Below, piece after piece: positions 1 through 6,088 of a stretch of DNA of 8,748 nucleotides (positions within the stretch are counted from its first letter, which is position 1; each line of letters starts with the position of its first letter). The translations under genes were made by a program, and so were the position numbers. The stretch is taken from the NCBI GenBank assembly GCA_013153895.1, contig JAADDN010000117.1, positions 1 to 8,748 of the forward strand, read 5' to 3'. Below the pieces are notes generated by a model. That model was not told where the DNA came from, made no database searches, and worked only from the letters and a program-made list of their open reading frames with translations. The DNA comes from Thermoproteota archaeon. GTDB lineage: Archaea; Thermoproteota; Thermoprotei; Thermoproteales; Thermocladiaceae.

Positions 1-49
1 TATGATAATGATAAGTGTGATACATGACTAAGCTATACGTTAACTATAG

Positions 50-57
50 TATAAATA
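50..57 (+). promoter_or_regulatory. A-box (TATA) promoter of the cas6-like gene
   Basis: The sequence TATAAATA is a near-consensus archaeal TBP site. Its centre predicts transcription starting near position 80, about 27 nt downstream. That lies downstream of the most upstream in-frame start (TTG at 70) and upstream of the ATG at 112, so it supports the ATG as the real start. Nothing else was recognised in positions 1-111. Confidence 0.55.
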
Positions 58-111
58 TGAGAATACGTCTTGTATACGGTTTTGAGAGATTATTATTCAG
101 TTTTGGACAAT

Positions 112-951
112 ATGTCTCGTATATTTAAGTTTGTAATAAGTTTTGATATTATTGATAGACCTCTGATAATAAGTGCATGGTCTGGTTCTTTCTTACTTAA
201 GATTATTTATGAGATATTTCATAGAGTAGGTCTCGATTTTGAAAAGAGGAAGAGTAAGCCTTTCGTAATTGAGCCACCTCTAAGAGATGGTAGATATATC
301 ATATCTGGAATCTATGTTAAATCTAGAGAAGGTTTTTCTCAGACTAGTGAGACTTATCATATAATAGAGCCTGGTTCTAGATTTGACTGTATAATGTATA
401 TTTTTGATGAAAGTATAACTCAGAAGTTTACTGAAGCTCTTCTATCAGAATCCTTCATAAAGCTTCCTGCAACATTACTTCAGATATCTAGCATAAGTGT
501 TGAAGAAGTAGAACTTCCTAGACTTCTAATAAACAATCTTGAAGATCTTAAAGGTAGAGTTTCAGCTCATGTTCAAGTTGAGTTTCTAAGTCCAACATGC
601 TTCATGCTTCAGGGAAATGATGTTCTTTATCCTAGTCCTGCTAGATTAATATATAGTATTGCAAAGAGATTTTACGAGATAACTAAGATAAATCTTAAAG
701 AAGTATGTGATCAAGCTTATAAAGTATTTGATATTCATAAGATTCGTGAATTAAAGATAATTTATGTAGATATTGGAGAAGGTCGCAAGGTTCCAGCGTT
801 CATGGGAAAGGTCATATATGCAGTAGCAGGTAGGCCTAACATTGTTACCCTCATGCTACAGTTACTCAAGGTTGGAGAAATTCTTGGAGTTGGAGTATCT
901 AGAAGTCTCGGATTTGGTAGAATAAATGTGCAGTACCTATCTGTAAGATGA
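112..951 (+). CDS. cas6: Cas6-family CRISPR RNA endoribonuclease
   Basis: Cas6 cuts the repeats of precursor CRISPR RNA to release mature guides for type I and type III effector complexes. The 279-residue length is normal for the family. The N-terminal half has the family pattern of a His after a helix followed by a KPF stretch: His37, then Lys49-Pro50-Phe51. The middle has the F-L-S-P-T-x-F strand followed by a Y-P-S-P helix cap, both typical of the second ferredoxin-like domain. The C-terminus has the glycine-rich loop GVGVSRSLGFGRI, the strongest Cas6 mark. His37 is the natural candidate for the catalytic residue, by analogy with other archaeal Cas6 proteins. The reading frame is open back to a TTG at 70, but the A-box at 50-57 predicts a transcript starting near 80, so the ATG at 112 is preferred. 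No clear Shine-Dalgarno sequence precedes it. No CRISPR repeats or other cas genes are visible, so this is either a stand-alone copy or the edge of a locus lying upstream. Family assignment is firm; activity is inferred. Confidence 0.85.
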   Translation: MSRIFKFVISFDIIDRPLIISAWSGSFLLKIIYEIFHRVGLDFEKRKSKPFVIEPPLRDGRYIISGIYVKSREGFSQTSETYHIIEPGSRFDCIMYIFDESITQKFTEALLSESFIKLPATLLQISSISVEEVELPRLLINNLEDLKGRVSAHVQVEFLSPTCFMLQGNDVLYPSPARLIYSIAKRFYEITKINLKEVCDQAYKVFDIHKIRELKIIYVDIGEGRKVPAFMGKVIYAVAGRPNIVTLMLQLLKVGEILGVGVSRSLGFGRINVQYLSVR

Positions 952-957
952 TTATTA

Positions 958-1017
958 AGTATCAGTGCTGACCGCGGTCTTCACTAATCTGGACGTCGTA
1001 GGCTCATCACCGATACT
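958..1017 (-). ncRNA. C/D box sRNA (2'-O-methylation guide), candidate
   Basis: Read on the minus strand, this GC-rich island starts with AGTA, then a perfect box C (GTGATGA, 1010-1004). Next come a 12-nt guide (1003-992), box D' CAGA (991-988), a 4-nt spacer (987-984), box C' TGAAGA (983-978), a second 12-nt guide (977-966), a perfect box D CTGA (965-962) and TACT (961-958), which pairs with the opening AGTA. C and D are consensus; D' and C' each differ from consensus at one position. The 12-4-4-6-12 spacing is exactly that of archaeal dual-guide sRNAs, which recruit L7Ae, Nop5 and fibrillarin. Three nucleotides lie between AGTA and box C, so the terminal stem is imperfect. A minus-strand A-box-like GATAAAGT at 1042-1035 would start transcription near the 5' end. 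Targets were not identified. It is convergent with the cas6 gene and divergent from the hydrolase gene. Confidence 0.75.
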
Positions 1018-1019
1018 AC

Positions 1020-1027
1020 TTTATATA
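1020..1027 (+). promoter_or_regulatory. A-box promoter of the cysteine hydrolase gene
   Basis: TTTATATA is a strong archaeal TBP site. It predicts a transcription start near 1050, giving a leader of under 10 nt before the ATG at 1059. The same AT-rich patch lies immediately upstream of the minus-strand sRNA candidate. Confidence 0.55.
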
Positions 1028-1058
1028 TTAGACTACTTTATCTACCTTAAGGGTAATC

Positions 1059-1625
1059 ATGTATAGTATACTCATCATAGATATGTTGTACGAGTTTGTA
1101 TATGGAAGACTAAGTAGTCCCACAGCTAGACAGATAGTTCCAAACATAGTTAAAATAGTTGAGGAAGCACGTAAGAAGAACATACCTATAATACATGTAA
1201 TTGATAGTCATCTTCCAACTGACATAGAGGTCAGAAAGATATGGGGACCACATGCAATGAAGGGTAGCCCAGAATCAAGAATTATTCCAGAACTAGAACC
1301 TCGTTCTGAGAAAGAGTTTGTTCTAGAGAAAAGATGGTATAGTGGATTTAGAGGTACAGGACTCGCACAACTTCTTCGTGATCTAGATGTGAAATGTATA
1401 GTTATTACAGGTATTGCAACAAACATCTGCGTTCTTCATACTGTTGCTGATGCAGTATATGAGAGATTCGATGTAATATTAGTATCTGATGCTACTGCAG
1501 CAATACCCGTAGTATCAGATGATGCTAAGATCGAGCATGAGATGTTTCTTAAATACATGAGTAAGGTCTACTCCATAAAGATATTGAGTACTGATGATAT
1601 TATTAGAGTATTATCAGGTAGTTAA
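1059..1625 (+). CDS. Nicotinamidase/isochorismatase-type cysteine hydrolase
   Basis: This 188-residue protein has the complete isochorismatase-like hydrolase fold. The catalytic triad is visible: Asp8 in IIDML, Lys91 in LEKRWYSGF and Cys124 in GIATNICVLHT, with the non-proline cis-peptide region just before the Cys. Asp49, His51 and His65 (IDSH, then GPHAMKGS) match the metal-site layout of archaeal nicotinamidases, which turn nicotinamide into nicotinate for NAD salvage. That makes nicotinamidase the best guess, but the superfamily also holds isochorismatases, ureidoacrylate hydrolases and N-carbamoylsarcosine amidases, so the substrate is not settled. The ATG follows an A-box by about 35 nt, so the mRNA is nearly leaderless. 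Its last 12 bases overlap the convergent ParB-like gene. Confidence 0.88.
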   Translation: MYSILIIDMLYEFVYGRLSSPTARQIVPNIVKIVEEARKKNIPIIHVIDSHLPTDIEVRKIWGPHAMKGSPESRIIPELEPRSEKEFVLEKRWYSGFRGTGLAQLLRDLDVKCIVITGIATNICVLHTVADAVYERFDVILVSDATAAIPVVSDDAKIEHEMFLKYMSKVYSIKILSTDDIIRVLSGS

Positions 1626-2129
1626 AGTCTTAAGATACTCCTCTATCAATCTTCTCAAAGTCTCGACACTTATCCCCAAGTGTTTACTTGCTTTCTCATA
1701 ATCTTTATTATATATCTCCCAGACCTTGTATGCTATATCTTGTACATAAGTTATGAGCTCATCACTGAACTCCTCGTCTCTAGGTTCTGCTCTGAACTTA
1801 TTTACTATATAAGCTATGTGTAATGCTGATACTGGTTTCTCTTTGAAGCTTTCATCCTCTTTTATGAGTACTGGTATTGGTTCTGGTATACTTTCTCCCT
1901 TTTCTGTTAATGTTTTAATTATTATGTACCTCTTTACTCCATCTATTATGTAGTACTCTCTGTCTACTAGTATTGGTGTTAGTACTCCTATGTACTTCAC
2001 GCTACATATTAGATCTCTATCTATGTTCTCTATAGAATAGTACTTTCTTGGTCTTGTTGGTATTCTAGGAAGCTTACATTTTTCCAAAAATTCTTTTACT
2101 GTCATCTGCTCGTATCTTAGTGGAGGCAT
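1614..2129 (-). CDS. ParB-like nuclease/DNA-binding domain protein
   Basis: The protein has 171 residues. The N-terminal half resembles the ParB/Srx domain: strand-helix elements around SIENIDRDLICSVKYIGVL, then PILVDREYYIIDGVKRY, where the Asp-Gly-x-x-Arg motif of ParB proteins is kept (in chromosomal ParB this region binds CTP and mediates clamping). The C-terminal 40 residues contain a helix-turn-helix-like stretch, KASKHLGISVETLRRLIEEYL. The size fits small crenarchaeal ParB-like proteins, which occur apart from a ParA partner; none is visible here. It could be a stand-alone transcription factor, a plasmid or nucleoid partition factor, or a kinase/nuclease of the ParB fold. It is transcribed divergently from tldD across a 44-bp gap and overlaps the hydrolase gene tail to tail. 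ATG at 2129 is used; a second in-frame ATG lies at 2105. Confidence 0.75.
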   Translation of the reverse strand: MPPLRYEQMTVKEFLEKCKLPRIPTRPRKYYSIENIDRDLICSVKYIGVLTPILVDREYYIIDGVKRYIIIKTLTEKGESIPEPIPVLIKEDESFKEKPVSALHIAYIVNKFRAEPRDEEFSDELITYVQDIAYKVWEIYNKDYEKASKHLGISVETLRRLIEEYLKTLTT

Positions 2130-2138
2130 GTTATCTAA

Positions 2139-2150
2139 TACTTTTAATAC
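2139..2150. promoter_or_regulatory. Shared divergent promoter region of parB-like gene and tldD
   Basis: The 44-bp gap contains TAATACTTTTAATACT, two copies of TAATACT two bases apart. TTTTAATA on the plus strand centres about 27 nt upstream of the TTG at 2174, implying a leaderless tldD transcript. Read on the minus strand the same patch gives TATTAAAA, but it lies rather close to the ATG at 2129. A second minus-strand A-box, AATTTAGA near 2165-2158, fits that start better. Confidence 0.45.
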
Positions 2151-2173
2151 TGATGTATCTAAATTTCTGACGA

Positions 2174-3571
2174 TTGATCGTGAGAGGAGAAGATGTTCTT
2201 TCGGAGATAGATAAGATAAAGAGGATAGTTGAAGAGTACTCTCAGAGAGAGCATGCTTTCGTTGATGTCAGGTTAGAATCTTACTGGTCGGTAGAGATAT
2301 CAAGAACATCACAGGACTTGAGAGTAGTTGAAGGTTCTGAAGAAGGTGCAGCTGTGAGAGCTTTCGTAGATGGTGCATGGGGCTTCTCATCAACTCAGAG
2401 AATAGATTCAGAAAGCATAAGTAAATGTATTGAAAATGCTATCAAGATAGCTAGATCAAGGAAAGGTGAGCTAAAGATAGTTGAGCTAGATCCACTTAAA
2501 GATCACGTTAAGTTTCCTGTTAAAGTTCCTCCTGAAAACGTTGACATCGAGATGAAGGTTAGAGATGTTGATCATCTAGCAAGTCTAGTAAAGAGTAGAG
2601 AGTATGTTAAATCCTACACAATAAGGTACATCGATCTCAAGCTAATGAAGATCTATCTTAGCAGTGATGGTAGAGAGATAATACAGGAAATGTACTACTC
2701 ATATCTTAGAACATTAGTCACAGGAAGGGAAAATGGTGTAGAATCTATGGCACATGATACTAGAGGAAGTAGAGATGGCTACACGATATGGAGCAGATGG
2801 AGTCATGAGAAGATTGCTGAGAGCGTATTGAAGAGGCTTGAAGGTCAGCTTAGAGGAAAATCTCCAGAACCTGGAAGATTCACAGTAATAATGGCTCCAG
2901 ACGTCGTAGGAGTATTTGTTCACGAGGTCTTCGGTCACCTAGCTGAGGCTGACATAACGATGAGTGGTAGTGTTGTAAAGGATAAGAAGAATGTTAAGAT
3001 AGGTTCAGAATTAGTAACAATAGTAGATGATTGTGAGATAGAGAATGGCTTTGGAACAATTAAGTACGATGATGAAGGTGTTAAAGCTAGAACAGCAGTG
3101 CTTGTTGAAAATGGAATATTTAGAGAGCTTATGGTAGATAGGACATATGCAGCAATGATAGGACAAGAACCAACTGGTAATGCTAGAGCTGAAAGTTTTA
3201 GAGTACCTCCATTAATAAGAATGAGAAACACAGTCATGCTACCTAGAGACGCATCATTAGAAGAGATGATTAGAGAAGTAAAACATGGATATTACCTCGT
3301 TAAACCGAGAGGAGGTGAAGCAAATCTAGATGGAACATTTCAGGTAGGTATTGCAGAAGCATATGAGATAGTTAATGGAGAGATCGGTAGCCCTGTGAGA
3401 AACATGTCTATTAGTGGAAACGTCCTAGACATACTTGCTAATGTTGAGATGGTTGGTAAAGATTTCGATATAGAGTATGGTCTCTGTGGTAAAGGTCAGC
3501 TAGTCTACGTGTCAACAGGAGGTCCACATGTTAAGGTTAGTAACGTACAGGTTGGAGGATTCCTCTCCTAA
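2174..3571 (+). CDS. tldD: TldD-type zinc metalloprotease (TldD/PmbA family)
   Basis: This 465-residue protein is a full-length member of the TldD/PmbA (U62) family. In bacteria TldD pairs with TldE/PmbA in a heterodimer that degrades small unfolded peptides and trims leader peptides from modified peptides such as microcin B17. The metal-binding HExxxH motif, HEVFGH, is at residues 250-255 and is followed by LAEAD as in the TldD subunit. The C-terminus has GLCGKGQ with Cys438, the expected third ligand, then the GGPH and VGG strands typical of the family end. The intact motif marks this as the catalytic TldD-like partner rather than the inactive TldE-like one; no TldE gene is in view. TTG at 2174 sits about 28 nt from the A-box; a GTG two codons later (2180) is an equally good start. 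The gene ends one base before the convergent L35Ae gene. Confidence 0.92.
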   Translation: MIVRGEDVLSEIDKIKRIVEEYSQREHAFVDVRLESYWSVEISRTSQDLRVVEGSEEGAAVRAFVDGAWGFSSTQRIDSESISKCIENAIKIARSRKGELKIVELDPLKDHVKFPVKVPPENVDIEMKVRDVDHLASLVKSREYVKSYTIRYIDLKLMKIYLSSDGREIIQEMYYSYLRTLVTGRENGVESMAHDTRGSRDGYTIWSRWSHEKIAESVLKRLEGQLRGKSPEPGRFTVIMAPDVVGVFVHEVFGHLAEADITMSGSVVKDKKNVKIGSELVTIVDDCEIENGFGTIKYDDEGVKARTAVLVENGIFRELMVDRTYAAMIGQEPTGNARAESFRVPPLIRMRNTVMLPRDASLEEMIREVKHGYYLVKPRGGEANLDGTFQVGIAEAYEIVNGEIGSPVRNMSISGNVLDILANVEMVGKDFDIEYGLCGKGQLVYVSTGGPHVKVSNVQVGGFLS

Positions 3572-3572
3572 A

Positions 3573-3884
3573 CTATGCTATCTGTCTCAGAGTTATATCC
3601 TTCAATCTCTCGTCCGGTACCTCTATCTCACATCTAGTACCTAATGCCTGACCTGGAAGAGGTCTCCTAAATACTACCAGTAGATGACCTCTCTCACTCC
3701 AGACCTTCCTGACCTTACCAATTATTTCTTTACCAGTCTTAGTTCTCCATATGACTCTACATCCAAGAAATCTATGTAGAACAGCACTATCTTCTATTCC
3801 TGGTACTACTACTATCACATTATCAGGATAAGCATCAGCACCTCTCCTGAAAGAGTATATTAGTCCAACTATCCTCGCCATCAT
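3573..3884 (-). CDS. rpl35ae: Large ribosomal subunit protein L35Ae (eL33)
   Basis: The 103-residue protein matches archaeal L35Ae. It opens with the strand IVGLIYSFRRG, has the central RVIWRTKTGKEIIGKVRKV and closes with the near-invariant LPGQALGTRCEIEV. The protein is a small beta-barrel component of the large subunit present in archaea and eukaryotes (eL33) but not bacteria. The family normally stops soon after EIEV; here about 14 further residues follow (PDERLKDITLRQIA). Two consecutive ATG codons (3884 and 3881) could serve as start. A TATAAA box 24-28 nt upstream, overlapping the stop region of the preceding gene, points to a separate leaderless transcript, although the 20-nt gap also allows co-transcription. 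No Shine-Dalgarno sequence is seen. Confidence 0.93.
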   Translation of the reverse strand: MMARIVGLIYSFRRGADAYPDNVIVVVPGIEDSAVLHRFLGCRVIWRTKTGKEIIGKVRKVWSERGHLLVVFRRPLPGQALGTRCEIEVPDERLKDITLRQIA

Positions 3885-3903
3885 AAGGCGAGACTAGAGT
3901 TAG

Positions 3904-3909
3904 TTTATA
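3904..3909 (-). promoter_or_regulatory. A-box promoter of the L35Ae gene
   Basis: On the minus strand TATAAA spans 3909-3904, across the TAA stop codon of the upstream gene. It predicts initiation near 3880-3884, exactly at the tandem ATG codons, so the ribosomal protein is probably made from its own leaderless mRNA. Confidence 0.5.
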
Positions 3910-4609
3910 AGTTTTCACGATGACAGGGAGGTCTATTAATATCTTCAACCTTCCTACCAAGCAGAAAACAGTACCTAGTTGAGAATCCATAATATATACA
4001 TTCACCACAGTTTGAAGGCATTCCACGACTTACAGATGATACGTGAACAGTAGGTCTACGAGTCTCTCTAGATCTAGGTCTAGCAACCTGAACCTGCTGT
4101 TGAACACTAACTTCACTTGTTCTTCTCTCAACAGTACTGGTCTGTACTGGTCTCTGAACCTCCTCAAGCTCGTATGGTCTTGCCTCGACTTCTCTCTGCT
4201 GTACCTGTACTTGTTCTCTCTTAACTTGTGGAACTTCTCTTAGATCTATCCCTAGGCTCGTCTTTATCTCTTCTACAAGTATTCTCTCCAATGTATTAAG
4301 ATCTATGAGCTCTCCCTCACATATCTTTCTACCATTCACCACTATTGCTGGTAGTGTAGATATGTTGTCCAGCTTCAGATGCTCTACAAGACTTCTCAAA
4401 TATTCTGGAGGTTCCTCCTCACCTCTAACATACTTGTATATTAGGTCTAGAGCCTCCTCCTTCACCTTTATCATCGTGAGATTAATCTTCTCAGGATCTC
4501 CACCTCTAGCCTTCACTTGCTCTCTAATACGTAGTATGAGCTCCCTAAGCTTGTACTCGTAGTCCTCATACTTCCCAAGAATAGTGTAAAACTTTACCTG
4601 TACGCTCAT
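3905..4609 (-). CDS. Thioredoxin-fold protein with disordered linker and C-terminal four-Cys cluster
   Basis: I do not recognise a named family for this 234-residue protein. Residues 1-118 look like a thioredoxin fold: strand VQVKFYTIL, a long helix, strand INLTMIKV, then the cis-proline segment STLPAIVVNG (Pro87), a final strand and a helix. The CxxC that normally follows the first strand is absent; the only Cys in the domain is Cys97, after the cis-proline strand. Residues about 120-196 form a Gln-, Glu-, Arg- and Val-rich low-complexity linker that is probably disordered. The last 35 residues hold Cys201, Cys204, Cys214 and Cys229 (C-x2-C-x9-C-x14-C), a likely zinc or iron-sulfur site. The ATG at 4609 is preceded by GAGGT at a 4-nt spacing, a good ribosome binding site, and also by an A-box at 4638-4631. 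It lies 50 nt after the AMMECR1-like gene and 20 nt before L35Ae. A link to redox control or to ribosome biology is speculation. Confidence 0.8.
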   Translation of the reverse strand: MSVQVKFYTILGKYEDYEYKLRELILRIREQVKARGGDPEKINLTMIKVKEEALDLIYKYVRGEEEPPEYLRSLVEHLKLDNISTLPAIVVNGRKICEGELIDLNTLERILVEEIKTSLGIDLREVPQVKREQVQVQQREVEARPYELEEVQRPVQTSTVERRTSEVSVQQQVQVARPRSRETRRPTVHVSSVSRGMPSNCGECIYYGFSTRYCFLLGRKVEDINRPPCHRENL

Positions 4610-4630
4610 TAATACCTCGCCTACTCGTGA

Positions 4631-4638
4631 ATATATAA
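4631..4638 (-). promoter_or_regulatory. A-box promoter of the thioredoxin-fold gene
   Basis: On the minus strand TTATATAT lies about 27 nt upstream of the ATG at 4609, which would give a leaderless mRNA. The GAGGT ribosome binding site at 4617-4613 suggests the gene is also read from transcripts starting further upstream. Confidence 0.45.
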
Positions 4639-4659
4639 CTTTACCTCTTACTTACCTTA

Positions 4660-5406
4660 TTAACGAGACTTGCTCGTAGATGCTTGTGCAATGAGCTGAC
4701 GATGCTTTCCAACTATCCTCTTGAAGACCTTGTTAAGATATAGCTTACGTTCAATTATCTCACTATCTGGCATAACTTCATAAAATATCTGTGTCTCATA
4801 CAGGTGAACTATCACACGTTTAGGAACCTCATACTTAGATAATATAGATTTAACAAGATCTTCAATACTTAGACTACTTTCATGATCCTTCAAAAGCTCT
4901 TCAGCAATACTTATAACATCGTGAGGCATCACTATCCTCTTACAATTCTCAACATCAATAACCATCATATGGTAGCCAGGTATAAAAACATCATAAAGAT
5001 CCTCAATACTAACCTCACGCTCATTACCTACAAACATTACCTCAAGAACACAGCTCCCAAGCTCATTTTTATGTAATGGAGTTCTTCTAGGATCCTTTAA
5101 TGCTGCAGCAGGTGCGGCAAGCTTGAGAAGATCTAGAGTAGTATACTCATCTGATGGTAAAGCTCCTACAGATCCTCTCACAACTCTCCTATATACTCCA
5201 TCCATGCTTGAGCTAACGATCTTCTCTATTGTTACAAATACTCCATAGTTAGTTCTCTCAAGCTTCTCTCTAACATCTTCTGGCAATATCTGTACTGCTT
5301 CTGACTCATCTCTACTTGATAGTGCATAATTGATTAACTGTCTACAGAATCGTATTATCCATGTAGCTTCAGAGAGAGTGAAGGGTCTAAAATTTATCAT
5401 GTGCAC
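4660..5406 (-). CDS. Divergent AMMECR1-family protein
   Basis: The 248-residue protein follows the AMMECR1 domain order: GVFVTIEKI (residues 55-63), VRGSVGAL (76-83), an alanine-rich helix and DPRRTPL (105-111), an ELGSCVLEVMFV strand (115-126), a G-Y-H-M-M-V-I strand (144-150), MPHDV (160-164, at the position of the usual LPQV) and the closing strand ETQIFYEV (204-211). Typical members carry LRGCIG, whose Cys sits in a pocket thought to be an active or binding site; here the residue is Ser79. DPRFPPL likewise appears as DPRRTPL. The biochemical role of the family is not established; archaeal members are often encoded near or with MEMO and radical-SAM proteins, which are not seen here. The gene may start at GTG 5406 or ATG 5400. 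Its own A-box lies about 30 nt upstream, so it is probably a separate transcript rather than read through from the RNase gene. Confidence 0.75.
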   Translation of the reverse strand: MHMINFRPFTLSEATWIIRFCRQLINYALSSRDESEAVQILPEDVREKLERTNYGVFVTIEKIVSSSMDGVYRRVVRGSVGALPSDEYTTLDLLKLAAPAAALKDPRRTPLHKNELGSCVLEVMFVGNEREVSIEDLYDVFIPGYHMMVIDVENCKRIVMPHDVISIAEELLKDHESSLSIEDLVKSILSKYEVPKRVIVHLYETQIFYEVMPDSEIIERKLYLNKVFKRIVGKHRQLIAQASTSKSR

Positions 5407-5430
5407 CCTAGACTTATCTAGCTTACATGC

Positions 5431-5438
5431 TATTTAAG
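5431..5438 (-). promoter_or_regulatory. A-box promoter of the AMMECR1-like gene
   Basis: On the minus strand CTTAAATA predicts initiation near 5408, two to eight nt before the GTG/ATG candidates. A short inverted repeat, CTAGA and TCTAG separated by 4 nt (5408-5421), lies right at the predicted start of transcription and could be an operator or chance. Confidence 0.45.
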
Positions 5439-5473
5439 TCAAGACTAGCCAACAAGATTAGGATACTACTAGG

Positions 5474-6088
5474 CTAAATATTCAGGATCCTCAACATGCA
5501 TGACCTACCTTTAACACATATGATTACTCTATCAATAAATTTACATAAATTGAAAGCTTTCTCAAATCTCTCACTAATCTTCTTATGATGAGAACCTCTC
5601 CAATAAACTTTACCACATCTCTCACATATATACACCCTACGAAACTTCTGAACAATATTCTCAGGAACTTTATCATAGACCTCTCTCACATCCACTTCTC
5701 TTAGAGGTCCTCCACATACCGTACAGTACCTTGGTACAGGAAAATACTTCTCATCTATATCAGCAGTATCTAATATTAGTGATAGTTGTCTCAATATGTC
5801 TGATGATCTCACAAGTATGCTTCTTCTAGATAATGATAATCTACGATTAAATAGTTCTTCATCTCTAGTTATCACTACATGTTTAGAATCTATCAGTTCC
5901 TCATCTCTGAAGGATGGTGAAAATATTACACATATACCAGCCATACGTAACCATTGTGCAAGCTTTCCAAGCATTGAATCTACAATCAAGGTATCTAACT
6001 TACGTATATGTAAATTGCTTGGATATGTAATACTTAGATCATGACTGTGCAATCCTCTTAATCTTATCCCAGGGTAAGATAGTGTCAC
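5474..6088 (-). CDS. Mut7-C family RNase (PIN-like) with zinc ribbon
   Basis: The protein is a Mut7-C domain RNase, a PIN-like nuclease fold named after the C-terminal domain of nematode MUT-7. Numbered from this start (204 residues), the domain opens with IVDSMLGKLAQWLRMAG, where Asp37 is the first expected metal ligand. It continues with FRDEEL (Asp62) and ITRDEEL (Asp76), completing an acidic set. A zinc ribbon follows with Cys122-x2-Cys125 and Cys155-x2-Cys158, then the family tail GKVYWRGSHHKK. Expected role is metal-dependent RNA cleavage; the substrate is unknown. The start is uncertain. GTG 6088 has GGAG seven nt upstream but overlaps the NFACT gene by 50 bases and adds about 33 residues unlike the family. 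TTG 6052 has GAGG almost touching it. TTG 5989 gives the usual family N-terminus but has no ribosome binding site. The overlap implies co-transcription with NFACT. Confidence 0.85.
   Translation of the reverse strand: MTLSYPGIRLRGLHSHDLSITYPSNLHIRKLDTLIVDSMLGKLAQWLRMAGICVIFSPSFRDEELIDSKHVVITRDEELFNRRLSLSRRSILVRSSDILRQLSLILDTADIDEKYFPVPRYCTVCGGPLREVDVREVYDKVPENIVQKFRRVYICERCGKVYWRGSHHKKISERFEKAFNLCKFIDRVIICVKGRSCMLRILNI

Noticed and set aside
1..111. Possible CRISPR leader or repeats upstream of cas6
   Set aside because: No repeated 24-37-nt unit is present; the stretch is simple AT-rich promoter sequence.
70..111. TTG at 70 as the cas6 start
   Set aside because: It lies upstream of the transcription start predicted from the A-box at 50-57, and the extra 14 residues do not match the Cas6 N-terminus.
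1757..1765. Second C-box-like GTGATGA on the minus strand inside the ParB-like gene
   Set aside because: No CTGA box at the required distance and no GC-rich context.
2935..3237. Minus-strand open frame opposite tldD, including the metal-site region
   Set aside because: It is a shadow of the tldD frame; no recognisable domain, promoter or ribosome binding site.
4043..4243. Plus-strand open frame opposite the thioredoxin-fold gene
   Set aside because: Ser/Leu/Asn-rich translation is the complement of the Gln/Glu/Arg-rich linker codons, not an independent gene.
5407..5473. Possible small RNA between the RNase and AMMECR1-like genes
   Set aside because: Only an A-box and a short 5-bp inverted repeat are seen; no extended pairing or sRNA boxes.
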